This document shows positions 38,353 to 47,050 of a stretch of DNA of 64,000 nt, in pieces. This DNA is from an uncultured Burkholderiales bacterium. Lineage in GTDB: Bacteria > Pseudomonadota > Gammaproteobacteria > Burkholderiales > Burkholderiaceae_C. Within the stretch, counting starts at the first letter, position 1. Every line of letters starts with the position of its first letter. The position numbers were made by a program, and so were the translations under genes. Under the pieces are notes generated by a model. The model ran no database searches, was not told the origin of the DNA, and was given only the letters and a program-made list of their open reading frames with translations. The stretch covers positions 1 through 64,000 of the forward strand of contig CAMFGY010000022.1 in the NCBI GenBank assembly GCA_945952065.1, written 5' to 3'.

Positions 38353-39744
38353 ATGATGACAAGAACAAGCATGAGCAAGAACTTGATCGCCGCTGCGGCG
38401 GCTCTGATGCTGAGCGCCTGCGCCTCCTTGGCGCCTGAGCATCAGCGGCCTGCGCCTCCTTTGGCCGAACAATGGTCAAGCCCGGCGGCTTCCGTCCAAG
38501 GCGTGGCCGCTCGCGACCTGGCCTGGCAACGCTTTTATGCGGGCGATGCGCGCTTGCAGTCCTTGATCCAGCTGGCGCTGGACAACAACCGCGATCTGCG
38601 CGTGGCCCTGCTGAATGTGGAGCAGGCGCGCGCCTTGGCCGGCGTGGCCGATGCGAACCGTTGGCCCACGGTGGGCGCGGGCGTGAACGCCAGCCGCCAG
38701 CCGGACGGCAAAGGCGGCAGCCAAAACAGCTACCAAGCTGGCTTGCAAATCAGTGCCTATGAGCTGGACTTGTTTGGCAAGCTGAAGAACCAGAGCGACG
38801 CGGCAGCGGCACGCTATCTGGCCAGCGCCGAAGGCAGCCGGGCCGCGCAGATCAGCTTGATCGCTGGCGTGGCGGCGGCGCACTTTGCCTTGCAAGCCGA
38901 TGAAGAACTGCTGGCGCTGGCCGCGCAGACCGCGCGGGCGCGCGAAGACAGCCTGCGCCTGACGCGCTTGCGCTTCGATGCGGGCGCCAGTTCGTCGCTG
39001 GATCTGAATGCCGCTGAATCCGCAGCTGCAGCCGCCCAAGCCAGCTTGGCGCAGGCCAAGCGTCAGCGAGAGCAAAGTGAGAATGCGCTGGTGCTCCTGC
39101 TCGCGCAGCCGCTGCCCAAGGATTTGCCCAAGGCGCAAAGCTTGGCCGGCCAAACTTTGCAGGAGTTGCCGGCTGGCTTGCCTTCGGAGGTCTTGGTGCA
39201 GCGCCCGGATGTCTTGCAGGCGGAGCAGCTTTTGATGGCGGCCAATGCCAATATCGGCGCGGCTCGCGCGGCCTTCTTCCCGTCCATCAGCTTGACGACC
39301 AGCGTCGGCACCGCCAGCAGTGAGCTCTCCAAGCTCTTCACCAACTCGGTGTGGAGCCTGGCAGGCCAGGCCTTGATGCCGATCTTTGACGCCGGCCGCA
39401 ACGAAGCCAATCTGCAAGCCAGCAAGGCCGCGCAAGGCATTGCCGTGGCGCAGTATGAGAAGGCGGTGCAAACCGCTTTCCGTGAAGTGGCCGATGCCTT
39501 GGCGGGCAAGGCCACCTTTGCGGAGCAGTTGCAGGCGCAAAGCGCGCAGGCGCGCGCCGAGGCCGAGCGCCTGAAGCTGGTGGAGCTGCGCTTCGCCAAT
39601 GGCGCCTCCAACAGCCTTGAGCTGCTGGACGCTCAACGTGCCAGCTATGCCGCGCAGCAGGCCCTGCTACAAGTGCGTTTGGGTCAGCTGCAAAACCATG
39701 TGCAGCTCTACAAGGCCTTGGGGGGCGGCTTGGCCAAGCGCTGA
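38353..39744 (+). CDS. NodT/OprM-type outer-membrane efflux lipoprotein
   Basis: This 463-residue outer-membrane factor has lipobox LMLSACASLAPEHQRP (cysteine ~22). Two TolC-like helical repeats include LIQLALDNNRDLRVALLNVEQARAL and VLQAEQLLMAANANIGAARAAFFPSISLTTSVG, the NodT-family signature. The start follows an AGGAG overlapping the pump's end. It completes the tripartite pump, and an intrinsic terminator follows. Confidence 0.94.
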   Translation: MMTRTSMSKNLIAAAAALMLSACASLAPEHQRPAPPLAEQWSSPAASVQGVAARDLAWQRFYAGDARLQSLIQLALDNNRDLRVALLNVEQARALAGVADANRWPTVGAGVNASRQPDGKGGSQNSYQAGLQISAYELDLFGKLKNQSDAAAARYLASAEGSRAAQISLIAGVAAAHFALQADEELLALAAQTARAREDSLRLTRLRFDAGASSSLDLNAAESAAAAAQASLAQAKRQREQSENALVLLLAQPLPKDLPKAQSLAGQTLQELPAGLPSEVLVQRPDVLQAEQLLMAANANIGAARAAFFPSISLTTSVGTASSELSKLFTNSVWSLAGQALMPIFDAGRNEANLQASKAAQGIAVAQYEKAVQTAFREVADALAGKATFAEQLQAQSAQARAEAERLKLVELRFANGASNSLELLDAQRASYAAQQALLQVRLGQLQNHVQLYKALGGGLAKR

Positions 39745-39771
39745 TCGCTCGCCATTCTGTTGAGGCAATGC

Positions 39772-39805
39772 AAGCGCCGGAGTCGAAAGACCCGGCGCTT
39801 TTTTC
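39772..39805 (+). terminator. Intrinsic terminator of the RND operon
   Basis: AAGCGCCGG and CCGGCGCTT pair perfectly (9 bp) around AGTCGAAAGAC, followed by TTTTTTC. It lies 27 bases after the outer-membrane factor stop. Confidence 0.92.
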
Positions 39806-39864
39806 ATGGGCTCGCCAAGGTGGGCGGGTGAAGCCGCTGCAGCGGCGCGCTCAGCCGCTGTGGC

Positions 39865-40083
39865 TCAGTGCGCGCGCACCCAGGCCAGACCTTCTGCGGT
39901 GGCGTAACGGATCGCTGCACGCTGGCTCAAAAAGCGTGGTGTGAAGCGCATCACCCGGTCATGGCTGGCCATGCCGCGGCCCGAGCGGATAGAAACAGAC
40001 GCGGCGTAGCTGCCATCGTCCTGTGGTTTGATCATGGGTGAGACAAGATATTTGCCCACCTCAATGCATTTTTTCGTTTGCAT
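39865..40083 (-). CDS. Small basic protein of unknown function
   Basis: This 72-residue protein (MQTKKCIEVGKYLVSPMIK) contains YAASVSIRSGRG and RVMRFTPRFLSQRAAIRYATAEGLAWV. That reads as a beta-hairpin followed by a helix, similar in style to small proteins often found near cold-shock genes in Burkholderiales. I do not recognise a named family. The start is the only ATG; a CCTCTTTG stretch upstream offers no strong ribosome site. It is on the same strand as the cold-shock gene 415 bases upstream, separated by a terminator. Confidence 0.6.
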   Translation of the reverse strand: MQTKKCIEVGKYLVSPMIKPQDDGSYAASVSIRSGRGMASHDRVMRFTPRFLSQRAAIRYATAEGLAWVRAH

Positions 40084-40498
40084 TTTTTCAAAGAGGTGTG
40101 CGTCTTGACGCAGCGTTAGCAGTCCAGACGCGATGGGAGAAGGGCTTGTGCTGCCGCGGACTTGAGCGCTTCGCTGAGGGGCAAAGCGAGAGTGACGCAG
40201 TGGATCGAGAGTCTTCTGGGCCTCTATCGATCACGGGGCTGGGCTTGGGTGCCCGGCTTGGCGATGGGATCTTGATGATGCGCGGCCATGGCGGGCCGTC
40301 CCGACTTGCCTGGGTCTGGCAAGGCATCTTGAGCGGTGCACGGCTTGCGTCGATCGGCGTGTTGTGGCGCTCGATACGGGGCCGGCTTTGTACTTTTTAT
40401 GCGGGTGTGACGCTCACGCGTCTGGCAAAAACAATGGGTTGACACTTGCGCGTCAACCCATCTCTTGGCAGCGCCACCAGGGCGCCGCCCGAGCTCAA
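40084..40498. other. Gene-poor spacer between the small protein and the cold-shock gene
   Basis: The + strand frame at 40038-40442 is rich in rare-looking composition and has no ribosome site or family likeness, so I treat the spacer as non-coding. It holds the cold-shock gene terminator at its right end and presumably the promoter of the 72-residue gene at its left. Confidence 0.5.
40426..40460 (-). terminator. Terminator of the cold-shock gene
   Basis: On the minus strand TGGGTTGAC and GTCAACCCA pair perfectly (9 bp) around an 8-base loop and are followed by TTGTTTTT, about 40 bases after the cold-shock stop. Confidence 0.88.
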
Positions 40499-40714
40499 TT
40501 ACAGAGCGCGGATGTTCGAAGCTTGCAGACCCTTGGGGCCTTGCTTGACTTCGAATTCAACCTTTTGGTTCTCAGCCAGCGTGCGGAAGCCGCCGTTGTT
40601 GCGGATTTCGCTGTGGTGGGCGAACAGATCCTTGGAGCCGTCTTCAGGCGTGATGAAGCCGAAGCCCTTGCCGTCGTCGAACCATTTCACGGTGCCGGTT
40701 TGCAATGTTGTCAT
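40499..40714 (-). CDS. cspA: Cold-shock protein, CspA family
   Basis: This 71-residue OB-fold protein starts [26 protein letters not shown], containing RNP1 (KGFGFI) and RNP2 (DLFAHHSEI, equivalent to VFVHFSAI). It ends with [11 protein letters not shown]. The second ATG has AAGGAACACATC before it, so I use it rather than the track's start. CspA proteins bind single-stranded RNA and DNA and melt secondary structure. A long leader upstream fits cold-dependent control. Confidence 0.96.
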   Translation of the reverse strand: MTTLQTGTVKWFDDGKGFGFITPEDGSKDLFAHHSEIRNNGGFRTLAENQKVEFEVKQGPKGLQASNIRAL

Positions 40715-41078
40715 GATGTGTTCCTTTGGAAACAATTAAAAAAACACTCCGCGACATGCGCACAGGCACGCCTCTGCGGAGACAGAAACACTCAAGAACA
40801 GTCAAACGGGGAGTTGAAACTGAAGCGAGCCCAAGTGCGTGTTGATGCGAACTGTGGCGGTCAGGATCGGTGCGGGCACCAAGCCAGCCGCTGGGGCTGC
40901 AGATTGAAGACCTTGAAGAAACGGTCTTGTGCGTATCTATGCGTCGAATGTAACACAGAAATTTAGATTCTGTCGGAATTCTTTTGCTGGGCATTGGCTG
41001 CCGATGGAGGCTGGGGTTTCAGGTTGACCCGAGCGCGCGGTGATACTGCAGCACCGTGCTGGTGAAAGGGCGTTTGCC
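40715..41078 (-). promoter_or_regulatory. Long leader and promoter region of cspA
   Basis: No gene is visible between cspA and the divergent hydrolase gene (~360 bases). On the minus strand the ~230 bases before cspA are pyrimidine-rich with several short inverted pieces (for example CTCCGCAGAGG near 40770), as expected of long csp 5' leaders that refold with temperature. The transcription start cannot be fixed by eye. The promoter of the hydrolase gene must lie at the right end. Confidence 0.45.
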
Positions 41079-41927
41079 ATGAAGATCGATATTGGCGCCG
41101 GTGTGCGCTTATTTGTGGACGTTGAGGGCCCAGCTTGGGTGCCCGATGGAGAGCGTTTGCGCGAAAAGCCCACCTTGATCTGCATGCATGGCGGCCCGGG
41201 CTTCGACCACAGCGCTTTCAAGCCGGGCTTTTCGGTGCTGGCCGATATCGCTCAGATTGTTTATTACGACCACCGTGGCCATGGCCGCAGCGATGCGCGG
41301 CCCAGCAGCGAATGGAATTTGGACACTTGGGCCGATGACGTGGTGCGTTTGTGCGATGCCTTGGGGATCAGCAAGCCGATTGTGCTGGGCCAATCGTTTG
41401 GAGGCTTTGTGGCGCAGCGCTATATCGCGCGGCATCCCGATCACGCGGCCAAGGTGATTTTGTCCAGCACCTCGCCGCATATGGCGATGGAGCGCAAGCT
41501 CGCCATGTTTGAAAAGCGCGGCGGGCCTGAAGCACGCGAGGCGGCGCTGCGCTTTTGGTCAGACCCCACGCCAGCGCATTGGGCGCATTACTGGGCGACC
41601 TGCCGGCATCTGTACAACACCAAACCACCGCTGGACCCGCAGGCGGGCGCGCGAACCTTGATGCGTGAAGAAATCCTGTTTCACTTTGTGGCCGGTGAAA
41701 AACAGGACTTGAACCTGCTGCCGGGCCTGGCGCGTGCGCAATGCCCGGTCTTGGTGATGGTGGGCGAGGAAGACCCGGTGTGCCCCCTGCAGGACGCGCA
41801 AGACATATTCGCGGCCCTGCCGGCTGAATGGGCGCAGTGGGCGAGTTTCCCGGGGGTGGGGCACGGCGCTTGGCGCGATGATCCGCAGGCGGCGTTCGCC
41901 GTGCTGCGCAAGTTCATCTTGGCCTGA
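41079..41927 (+). CDS. Alpha/beta hydrolase, proline iminopeptidase-like
   Basis: This 282-residue cytoplasmic hydrolase has the oxyanion motif LICMHGGPGFDHS (HGGPG is the proline iminopeptidase form), YYDHRGHGRSD, the nucleophile elbow VLGQSFGGFVAQRY, an acid in VGEEDPVCPLQD and the histidine in FPGVGHGAWRD. It could release N-terminal proline from peptides, but similar sequences include esterases and haloperoxidases. The ATG after GAAAGGG was chosen over the track start 13 codons earlier. It converges on the PilZ gene. Confidence 0.87.
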   Translation: MKIDIGAGVRLFVDVEGPAWVPDGERLREKPTLICMHGGPGFDHSAFKPGFSVLADIAQIVYYDHRGHGRSDARPSSEWNLDTWADDVVRLCDALGISKPIVLGQSFGGFVAQRYIARHPDHAAKVILSSTSPHMAMERKLAMFEKRGGPEAREAALRFWSDPTPAHWAHYWATCRHLYNTKPPLDPQAGARTLMREEILFHFVAGEKQDLNLLPGLARAQCPVLVMVGEEDPVCPLQDAQDIFAALPAEWAQWASFPGVGHGAWRDDPQAAFAVLRKFILA

Positions 41928-41966
41928 GTCCGCGCGTGTTGAGCAGGCAGCGGCCCTGCGGGGCCC

Positions 41967-42329
41967 TCAGCCGTTGATCAGGGCCGCCAGCTCGCGCTCC
42001 ACCAGCGACACATCGCCCAGATTCATTTCGATCAGGCGGCGCAAATGGGTGATGCTTTCCAGGTCGATGCTGCGGCACAAAAAGCCCGCATGCTCGCCCT
42101 CGACATGGGCCAGTTCGCCGGCCATCGCAATGATGGTGCTTTGATCGGCCAACTTGACCTTCAGTAGGCAGGGCATGCCCAAGGCGAGCTGTGTGGCGCC
42201 GGGCAGATTCAGCAAAGCGCCTTTGAGCGAAAGGTCCAGCACTTGGGCGTTCAGGTGCTCTTGCGTGGTGATCAGCTCGGCCGCGACCCCAAAGGTGACG
42301 CGGGCGAATTGGCGGCGTTCTGTATTGAT
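41967..42329 (-). CDS. PilZ-domain protein with an apparent ATC start
   Basis: The reading frame encodes INTERRQFARVTFGVAAELI..., then DLSLKG about 30 residues later. These are the RxxxR and (D/N)xSxxG motifs of the c-di-GMP-binding PilZ domain. The track begins at a GTG inside the domain (MLDLSLKG) and would lose the RxxxR motif. The frame's natural start is preceded at 6 bases by AGGAG, but the codon is ATC, not ATG. Either translation begins at ATC, a far-upstream CTG is used, or a point change (natural or sequencing) removed the ATG. The ~120-residue length is normal for a single-domain PilZ protein. It probably acts as a c-di-GMP effector, fitting the many c-di-GMP enzymes in this window. 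Confidence 0.75.
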   Translation of the reverse strand: MNTERRQFARVTFGVAAELITTQEHLNAQVLDLSLKGALLNLPGATQLALGMPCLLKVKLADQSTIIAMAGELAHVEGEHAGFLCRSIDLESITHLRRLIEMNLGDVSLVERELAALING

Positions 42330-42390
42330 GGCAGGCTCCTGAAGCTTCTGGATTGATGCTAGCAGAGCCCTCTCAGGCTGTCAGGCCTTG

Positions 42391-42846
42391 TTAGACCCCA
42401 TTTCCCGTGTAAATCGTGCTTTGATCCACCGCTTTTTGAAGCCGTACCGGCACCACCGCTTCCAAGCCCATGGATTCGAGCGTGTACCAGGCGGCGCGCA
42501 GATAGGCCGCCGTGGCTTGTCGAATTTCATTGCCGGCTTGGGCGGTGGCACAGGCCTGGACGGGCGTGCTGGCCCCGGTGCTTTTGTAGCGATGGGCCGG
42601 GCCGCGGGTGTCCAGGGTTGGGGCTTTGTAGCGCATGGCGATGCGGGCCAGCTGGGTTTGGACCTCGTCGCTTTGCGCGTGATGCGGCCCCAGCAGCTTC
42701 GCCAGGTCGCCTAGCACCTGTTCGGCGGCGGCGGCCAGCAGGCGCGCGGCGTAGTCGCTGCCGCCCGCGAGATAGTGTGCTGCGGCCAAGTCGGCGTATT
42801 CCAGGGCCATGGCCAATTTGGGCAGGTCGTGCTCTGTACTGCTCAT
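42391..42846 (-). CDS. Helical protein of unknown function
   Basis: This 151-residue protein is mostly helical. KLAMALEYADLAAAHYLAGGSDYAARLLAAAAEQVLGDLAKLLG is followed by a basic middle and RQATAAYLRAAWYTLESMGLEA. The paired-helix pattern with HYLAGGSDYAARLL is reminiscent of HEPN-like small proteins common in Burkholderiales, but the RxxxxH catalytic motif is not evident. No function is assigned. It lies between the PilZ gene and the histidine kinase, same strand as both, with >50-base gaps. Confidence 0.55.
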   Translation of the reverse strand: MSSTEHDLPKLAMALEYADLAAAHYLAGGSDYAARLLAAAAEQVLGDLAKLLGPHHAQSDEVQTQLARIAMRYKAPTLDTRGPAHRYKSTGASTPVQACATAQAGNEIRQATAAYLRAAWYTLESMGLEAVVPVRLQKAVDQSTIYTGNGV

Positions 42847-42983
42847 TGCTCGGTGTTGATTCTTTGAAGCGCGTGTTGGGACGGACCTGGACGGGCGCCC
42901 AGTTTAGGGGCCCAAGATGACACCCAGCGCTTGGCCCTCGTGCAACAAATCACACCCGCTTTGCTTCCCCGCAGACTCTGGAG

Positions 42984-44417
42984 CTAGGCGCGTCCTTCGG
43001 ACTGGGGTTGGGCGGTGCTGTTGGACAGCGTGGAGATGCTGGGCAGAATCAGGCTGACCTTCAAGCCACCGCCCTCGCGATTGGCCAGCGCAATGCGGCC
43101 GCCATGGGCTTCGACGATTTCGCGGGCCAGGGCCAGGCCCAATCCGCTGCCGCCGCCATCGCCGCTGCGTTTGGTGGAATAAAAAGGCAGCAAGGCCTGG
43201 GCCAAGACGGTGTCGCTCATGCCCGGGCCGCGGTCGGCCACGGTGATGCGCAGCTCCGCGCCTTGTTGCACCACGCTCAGACAGACTTCTTGCGCAGGCC
43301 CGCCAGCCTCATGGGCGTTTTTGATCAGATTGATCAAGGCCTGCTCGATCTGCGCTGCATCAAAAAACCCCGCTTGAGCGGGCAGCTCCCCTTGCCATTG
43401 GAAGGGGCTGTGCGTGGCCAAGCTGGACAGAAATTCGGGCCAACTCACCGGCGTGCATTGCGGTTGGGGCAGCTTGGCAAAACGGGCGTAGGCGGACAAA
43501 AAGCTGTGCAGATGTTTGGCGCGCCCGCCTATGCTTTGGAACACGCCTTCCAGCCTTTCGATTTGCCCCCGCCGCGCCAACTCTGCGCCGCTGTGGGCCA
43601 GCGATGAAATCGGCGCCAATGAGTTGTTCAGCTCATGGCTGATGACCCGAATCACGCGCTTCCAACTGGCCACTTCCTGACGCGACAGTTCACGCGTCAT
43701 GCGGCGCAACAGCAGCAAGCGGTGGGCTTGGCCTTGCAAGATCAAGTCGCGTCGCGAGCAATGGAAGTGTTCCTCCTGCTCGCCCTCCTTGATGGAGACC
43801 AATTGATCCTGTCCGTCCAAGATGGCTTGGCGCAGTGCCGCAGGGGCCTGGGCCAAGAGTTCTTGCATGTGGGCGCCACTGAGGCTGCGGCCTTCGCTCA
43901 ACAACTGGCGCGCCGCCAGATTGGCATAGGCAATCCGCCCTTCTTGGTCGCAAAGCAGCATGGCCACCGGCGTGTTTTGCACCACGCTGTCCAGCAGCAG
44001 CTCACGTTGCGCCAATTGCTGGCGTTGCGCCCGCAGCGCCTGGCCCAGTTCATTGTGCAGACGCAGCAGCTCGCCCAATTCGCCATAACGCTCAGAACCC
44101 TCGGCGGCCAACGAGAGGCTGAAGTCACCGTCGCGGTAACTCAGCACCGAGCCTTGCAACGCGCGCAGCAGCTTGTGCAGCGGCGCCAACATCCAATCGG
44201 CCAGCGCCATCATGAGCGGCAGCAGCAACAGCAGGCTCAGACCCAGCGCGCCCATGCTCCCGGCCTGCGGCACCCACTCGGGGCGACCCAGGCGCTGCAG
44301 GAGTGCGGGCAAGGGCCAGTGCACCAAGGCGGCATGCACCAGGCTGCCTGCCAAGCAGGCCAAGAGCAGCAGCGCGAGCAAGCGCAGTTGCAAAGACAGG
44401 GTTCGCGGTGCGCGCAT
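42984..44417 (-). CDS. Membrane sensor histidine kinase (NtrY-like)
   Basis: This 477-residue kinase has two N-terminal membrane helices (~8-28 and ~52-75), a HAMP-like linker and a PAS-like domain (~130-215, LLDSVVQNTPVAMLLCDQEGRIAYANLAA). The dimerisation H-box is VIRVISHELNNSLAPISSLAHSG (phospho-accepting His), and the ATPase has N-box LINLIKNAHEAGG, ITVADRGPGM, and GGGSGLGLALAREIVEAHGG. The HELNNSLAPI form is typical of NtrY-type sensors paired with sigma-54 regulators, and the gene directly follows one. The ATG was chosen; a TTG three codons earlier would overlap the regulator stop. It is last in the exporter operon and probably senses its cargo or envelope stress. Confidence 0.92.
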   Translation of the reverse strand: MRAPRTLSLQLRLLALLLLACLAGSLVHAALVHWPLPALLQRLGRPEWVPQAGSMGALGLSLLLLLPLMMALADWMLAPLHKLLRALQGSVLSYRDGDFSLSLAAEGSERYGELGELLRLHNELGQALRAQRQQLAQRELLLDSVVQNTPVAMLLCDQEGRIAYANLAARQLLSEGRSLSGAHMQELLAQAPAALRQAILDGQDQLVSIKEGEQEEHFHCSRRDLILQGQAHRLLLLRRMTRELSRQEVASWKRVIRVISHELNNSLAPISSLAHSGAELARRGQIERLEGVFQSIGGRAKHLHSFLSAYARFAKLPQPQCTPVSWPEFLSSLATHSPFQWQGELPAQAGFFDAAQIEQALINLIKNAHEAGGPAQEVCLSVVQQGAELRITVADRGPGMSDTVLAQALLPFYSTKRSGDGGGSGLGLALAREIVEAHGGRIALANREGGGLKVSLILPSISTLSNSTAQPQSEGRA

Positions 44418-44422
44418 CTCGA

Positions 44423-45784
44423 TCAAGCGGCCGTGTCGAGTCCGTAGCGCTCCATGCGCCGGTACAAGGCTTGCCGCGACAAGCCCAGGTCTTGGGCCGC
44501 CCGACTGACCACGCCGCCGGCCTTGCCCAGGGCTTGCAGCAGGGCTTCCCGGCTGGGCTCATCCAGATTGCGGGCGCTGCTGTTCGGGGTGGGCTGGCTG
44601 GGTCGTTCCAGGCCCAGATGCTGGGGCTGTATTGGCCCCCCGGCGGCCAGCAGGCCGGCGCGCGCCATCACGTTTTTCAATTCGCGCACATTGCCGGGCC
44701 AGCTGTGGTTCAGCAAGGCGTCCCGCGCGGCCTCGCTCAGGCGCGGCGGCGCCGCGAGGCTGGACAAGAAATGCTCGGCCAGCGGCAAGATGTCTTCGCG
44801 CCGTTGGGCCAGCGCTTCCAAGCGCAGCTCGAAGACGTTCAGCCGGTAGTACAAGTCTTCGCGGAAGCTGCCGGCCGCCACCATGGCCTTCAGGTCGGCG
44901 TTGGTGGCGCTGATGATGCGCACCTGGGTTTCACGGCTGCGGCTGGAGCCCAGGCGCTCAAAGCGGCCGGTCTCCAGCACGCGCAGCAGCTTGACCTGGC
45001 CCGCCAGCGGCAAGGTGCCGATTTCGTCGAGGAAGAGCGTGCCGCCATCGGCCGCCTCAAAGCGGCCCTCGCGGGCCTTATGGGCCCCGGTGAAGGCGCC
45101 GCTGTCTGCGCCGAAGAGCTCGGCTTCAATCAAATCAGCGGGCAGGGCGCCGCAGTTCAAGGCCACAAATGGCCCCTTTTTGCGTGCCGAGTTGGCGTGC
45201 AAGACGGCTGCCAAGCGCTCTTTGCCGCAGCCATTGGGTCCGCTGACCAAGACCGGCAAATCGGTGCGTGCCACTTGCGCCGCCAACTCCAAGGTCGATT
45301 GCATGGCTTCGGAGGCAAACACCAAGCCTTGCAGGTCCAGGCGGTCTTGCAAGGCTTGACGGCGGACCTGCCGCTCTTGGCGATGGCGGCGCAGCTGTGC
45401 GGCCGACTCCGACAGCTCCAGCAGGTTTTCAACCGTCAGCAGCAGCTTGGCGTCGTCCCAGGGCTTGGCCAGATAGTCGGCCGCGCCGGCCTTGACCAGC
45501 TCCACTGCCGCTTCCAGCCGGGTCCAGGCGGTCAGCAAGATCACCGGCAGATCGCTGTAGCGCGCGCGTATGGCTTTGAACAAGGCCACCCCTTCGGTGC
45601 CGGAAGTGGTGTCGGCACTGAAGTTCATGTCTTGAATCACCAGATCAATATCGCCCTGTGCCAGCAGGGCCAAGCCTTGCTCCGGTGTGGCGGCATAGCG
45701 AGGTTCGATATCGTGCAGCGACAGCAGCAGGCTCAGGGCCTCGCCGACGCCGGGGTTGTCGTCAATGATCAGGACGGTGCGCAT
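44423..45784 (-). CDS. Sigma-54-dependent response regulator (NtrC family)
   Basis: This 453-residue activator has three domains. The receiver domain (1-120) has RTVLIIDDNPG, phosphoacceptor Asp52 in LVIQDMNF and lysine in YLAKPWDD. The AAA+ domain (~150-380) has a Walker A variant SGPNGCGKE, the intact sigma-54 loop GAFTGA, Walker B GGTLFLDEIG, and sensor motif SWPGNVREL. The C-terminal Fis-type HTH (~415-453) is VVSRAAQDLGLSRQALYRRMERYGL. The start MRTVLIIDD is six codons inside the track ORF. It should drive a -24/-12 promoter; a near-consensus one lies ahead of this operon, implying positive autoregulation of the exporter. Confidence 0.94.
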   Translation of the reverse strand: MRTVLIIDDNPGVGEALSLLLSLHDIEPRYAATPEQGLALLAQGDIDLVIQDMNFSADTTSGTEGVALFKAIRARYSDLPVILLTAWTRLEAAVELVKAGAADYLAKPWDDAKLLLTVENLLELSESAAQLRRHRQERQVRRQALQDRLDLQGLVFASEAMQSTLELAAQVARTDLPVLVSGPNGCGKERLAAVLHANSARKKGPFVALNCGALPADLIEAELFGADSGAFTGAHKAREGRFEAADGGTLFLDEIGTLPLAGQVKLLRVLETGRFERLGSSRSRETQVRIISATNADLKAMVAAGSFREDLYYRLNVFELRLEALAQRREDILPLAEHFLSSLAAPPRLSEAARDALLNHSWPGNVRELKNVMARAGLLAAGGPIQPQHLGLERPSQPTPNSSARNLDEPSREALLQALGKAGGVVSRAAQDLGLSRQALYRRMERYGLDTAA

Positions 45785-45802
45785 GGGGCGGCAGCATAGC
45801 AA

Positions 45803-47023
45803 TCAAGCGCCCCGCAAGGCGGCCACCGGTGGCAGGGCCGCTGCGCGACGGGCTGGCGCGAGCACTGCCACTTGGCCCAGCGCCCACAGAATCAGGGCGC
45901 CGGCGGGCAAAAAGGCCAGTGGCAGCGGCGGCAACTCATAGTGCTTCATCAAGGCCTGGCTGATGCCATAGGCCGCCAGCATGCCCAGCACAATGCCCGC
46001 GCTGGAGAGGATGAAGTTCTCGGTCTGGAAGTAACGCAGGATCTGGGTTTGGCTGGCGCCCAGTGCGCGCCGGGTGCCGATCATGCGGGTGCGTTGTTGG
46101 ACCCAGAAGCTGGCCAAACCGACGATGCCAAAGGCCGTCACCACCAGCAGGGCCAAGCAAACAGCGGCCAGCAGCTGGATCATGCTGCGGTCCTGTCGGT
46201 AGTAGCGCTGGCGATAGTCTTCCAAGGTTTTGCTTTCGGACTTGATGCGCATGGGGCCGCTTTTGTCCAGCGCTTGGGCCGCCGCCTTGAGCACCTCTTC
46301 GCGTCGCTCGGGATCGGTGCGCAGCAGATAAGTGCCGCTGCGAAAGCTGGTGCGCACCGGCAAGACCATGTTGTAGCTCAGCTCCTCGGCCTTGCCGCCG
46401 GGCTGGGCCGACACCAGGGTGTCGATCAAGCCAATCACGCGGATCGGTTTTTCGCCGAAGCCATAAATCACTTGGCCGAGCGCGTCGCCCTTGGGGAACA
46501 TTTTTTTGGCCATGGCCTGATTCAAGATCACGGCGGGGATGGCCGGGTCTTCGGAGCGGTCAAGATCGGACTGGTTCTGGTACTCGCTGGCTTCAAAGTC
46601 GCGCCCGGCGATCAGTCGCAGGCCTGTGGCTTTGAGCCAGCCTTCGGCCACCATGTAGTTGGAGGCATTGACGCCGCCGCCGTCCGCCTTGGGTTGCAGG
46701 CGCATGGTGCTCATCTGCATGCTGTCCCCATAGGGGAATTGGTTCACCACGGTGGCTTCTTTGACGCCGGGCACGGCTTTGAGGGCCAGCAGATCGGCGC
46801 GTGTCAGCGCGTCTTCATTCTGGATGGGGCCAATGCCGCCCATGCGCAGGGCGACGATTTCTTGGTCGGCCAGGCCCGAGGGTTCCTTGATTTTTTCAAC
46901 CCTTTGCATGATCAGGAACAAGGCATTGCAGACGATGGCGCAGGTCAGCGCGATCTGCATCACGATCAGGCCGGCCGAGGTTTTGTGGCGCTTCAAGGTG
47001 GCGAGGATGGGCAGGATGTCCAT
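45803..47023 (-). CDS. ABC exporter permease (MacB/FtsX type), second copy
   Basis: This 406-residue permease has one N-terminal membrane helix (~17-40), a large periplasmic MacB-PCD domain (~45-270), and three C-terminal helices (~283-305, ~335-355, ~370-390). FGIVGLASFWVQQRTRMIGTRRALGAS is the FtsX-domain signature. It lacks its own ATPase and presumably uses the separately encoded one. It lies 27 bases after the first permease gene and 18 before the regulator gene, so the pair probably forms a heterodimer. Confidence 0.9.
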   Translation of the reverse strand: MDILPILATLKRHKTSAGLIVMQIALTCAIVCNALFLIMQRVEKIKEPSGLADQEIVALRMGGIGPIQNEDALTRADLLALKAVPGVKEATVVNQFPYGDSMQMSTMRLQPKADGGGVNASNYMVAEGWLKATGLRLIAGRDFEASEYQNQSDLDRSEDPAIPAVILNQAMAKKMFPKGDALGQVIYGFGEKPIRVIGLIDTLVSAQPGGKAEELSYNMVLPVRTSFRSGTYLLRTDPERREEVLKAAAQALDKSGPMRIKSESKTLEDYRQRYYRQDRSMIQLLAAVCLALLVVTAFGIVGLASFWVQQRTRMIGTRRALGASQTQILRYFQTENFILSSAGIVLGMLAAYGISQALMKHYELPPLPLAFLPAGALILWALGQVAVLAPARRAAALPPVAALRGA

Positions 47024-47050
47024 GGGAGTGGGCCTTTGCGATCGGGAGTT

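Noticed and set aside
40038-40442. 134-codon + strand frame beside cspA
   Set aside because: No ribosome site, no family likeness, and it overlaps the 72-residue gene and the cspA terminator.
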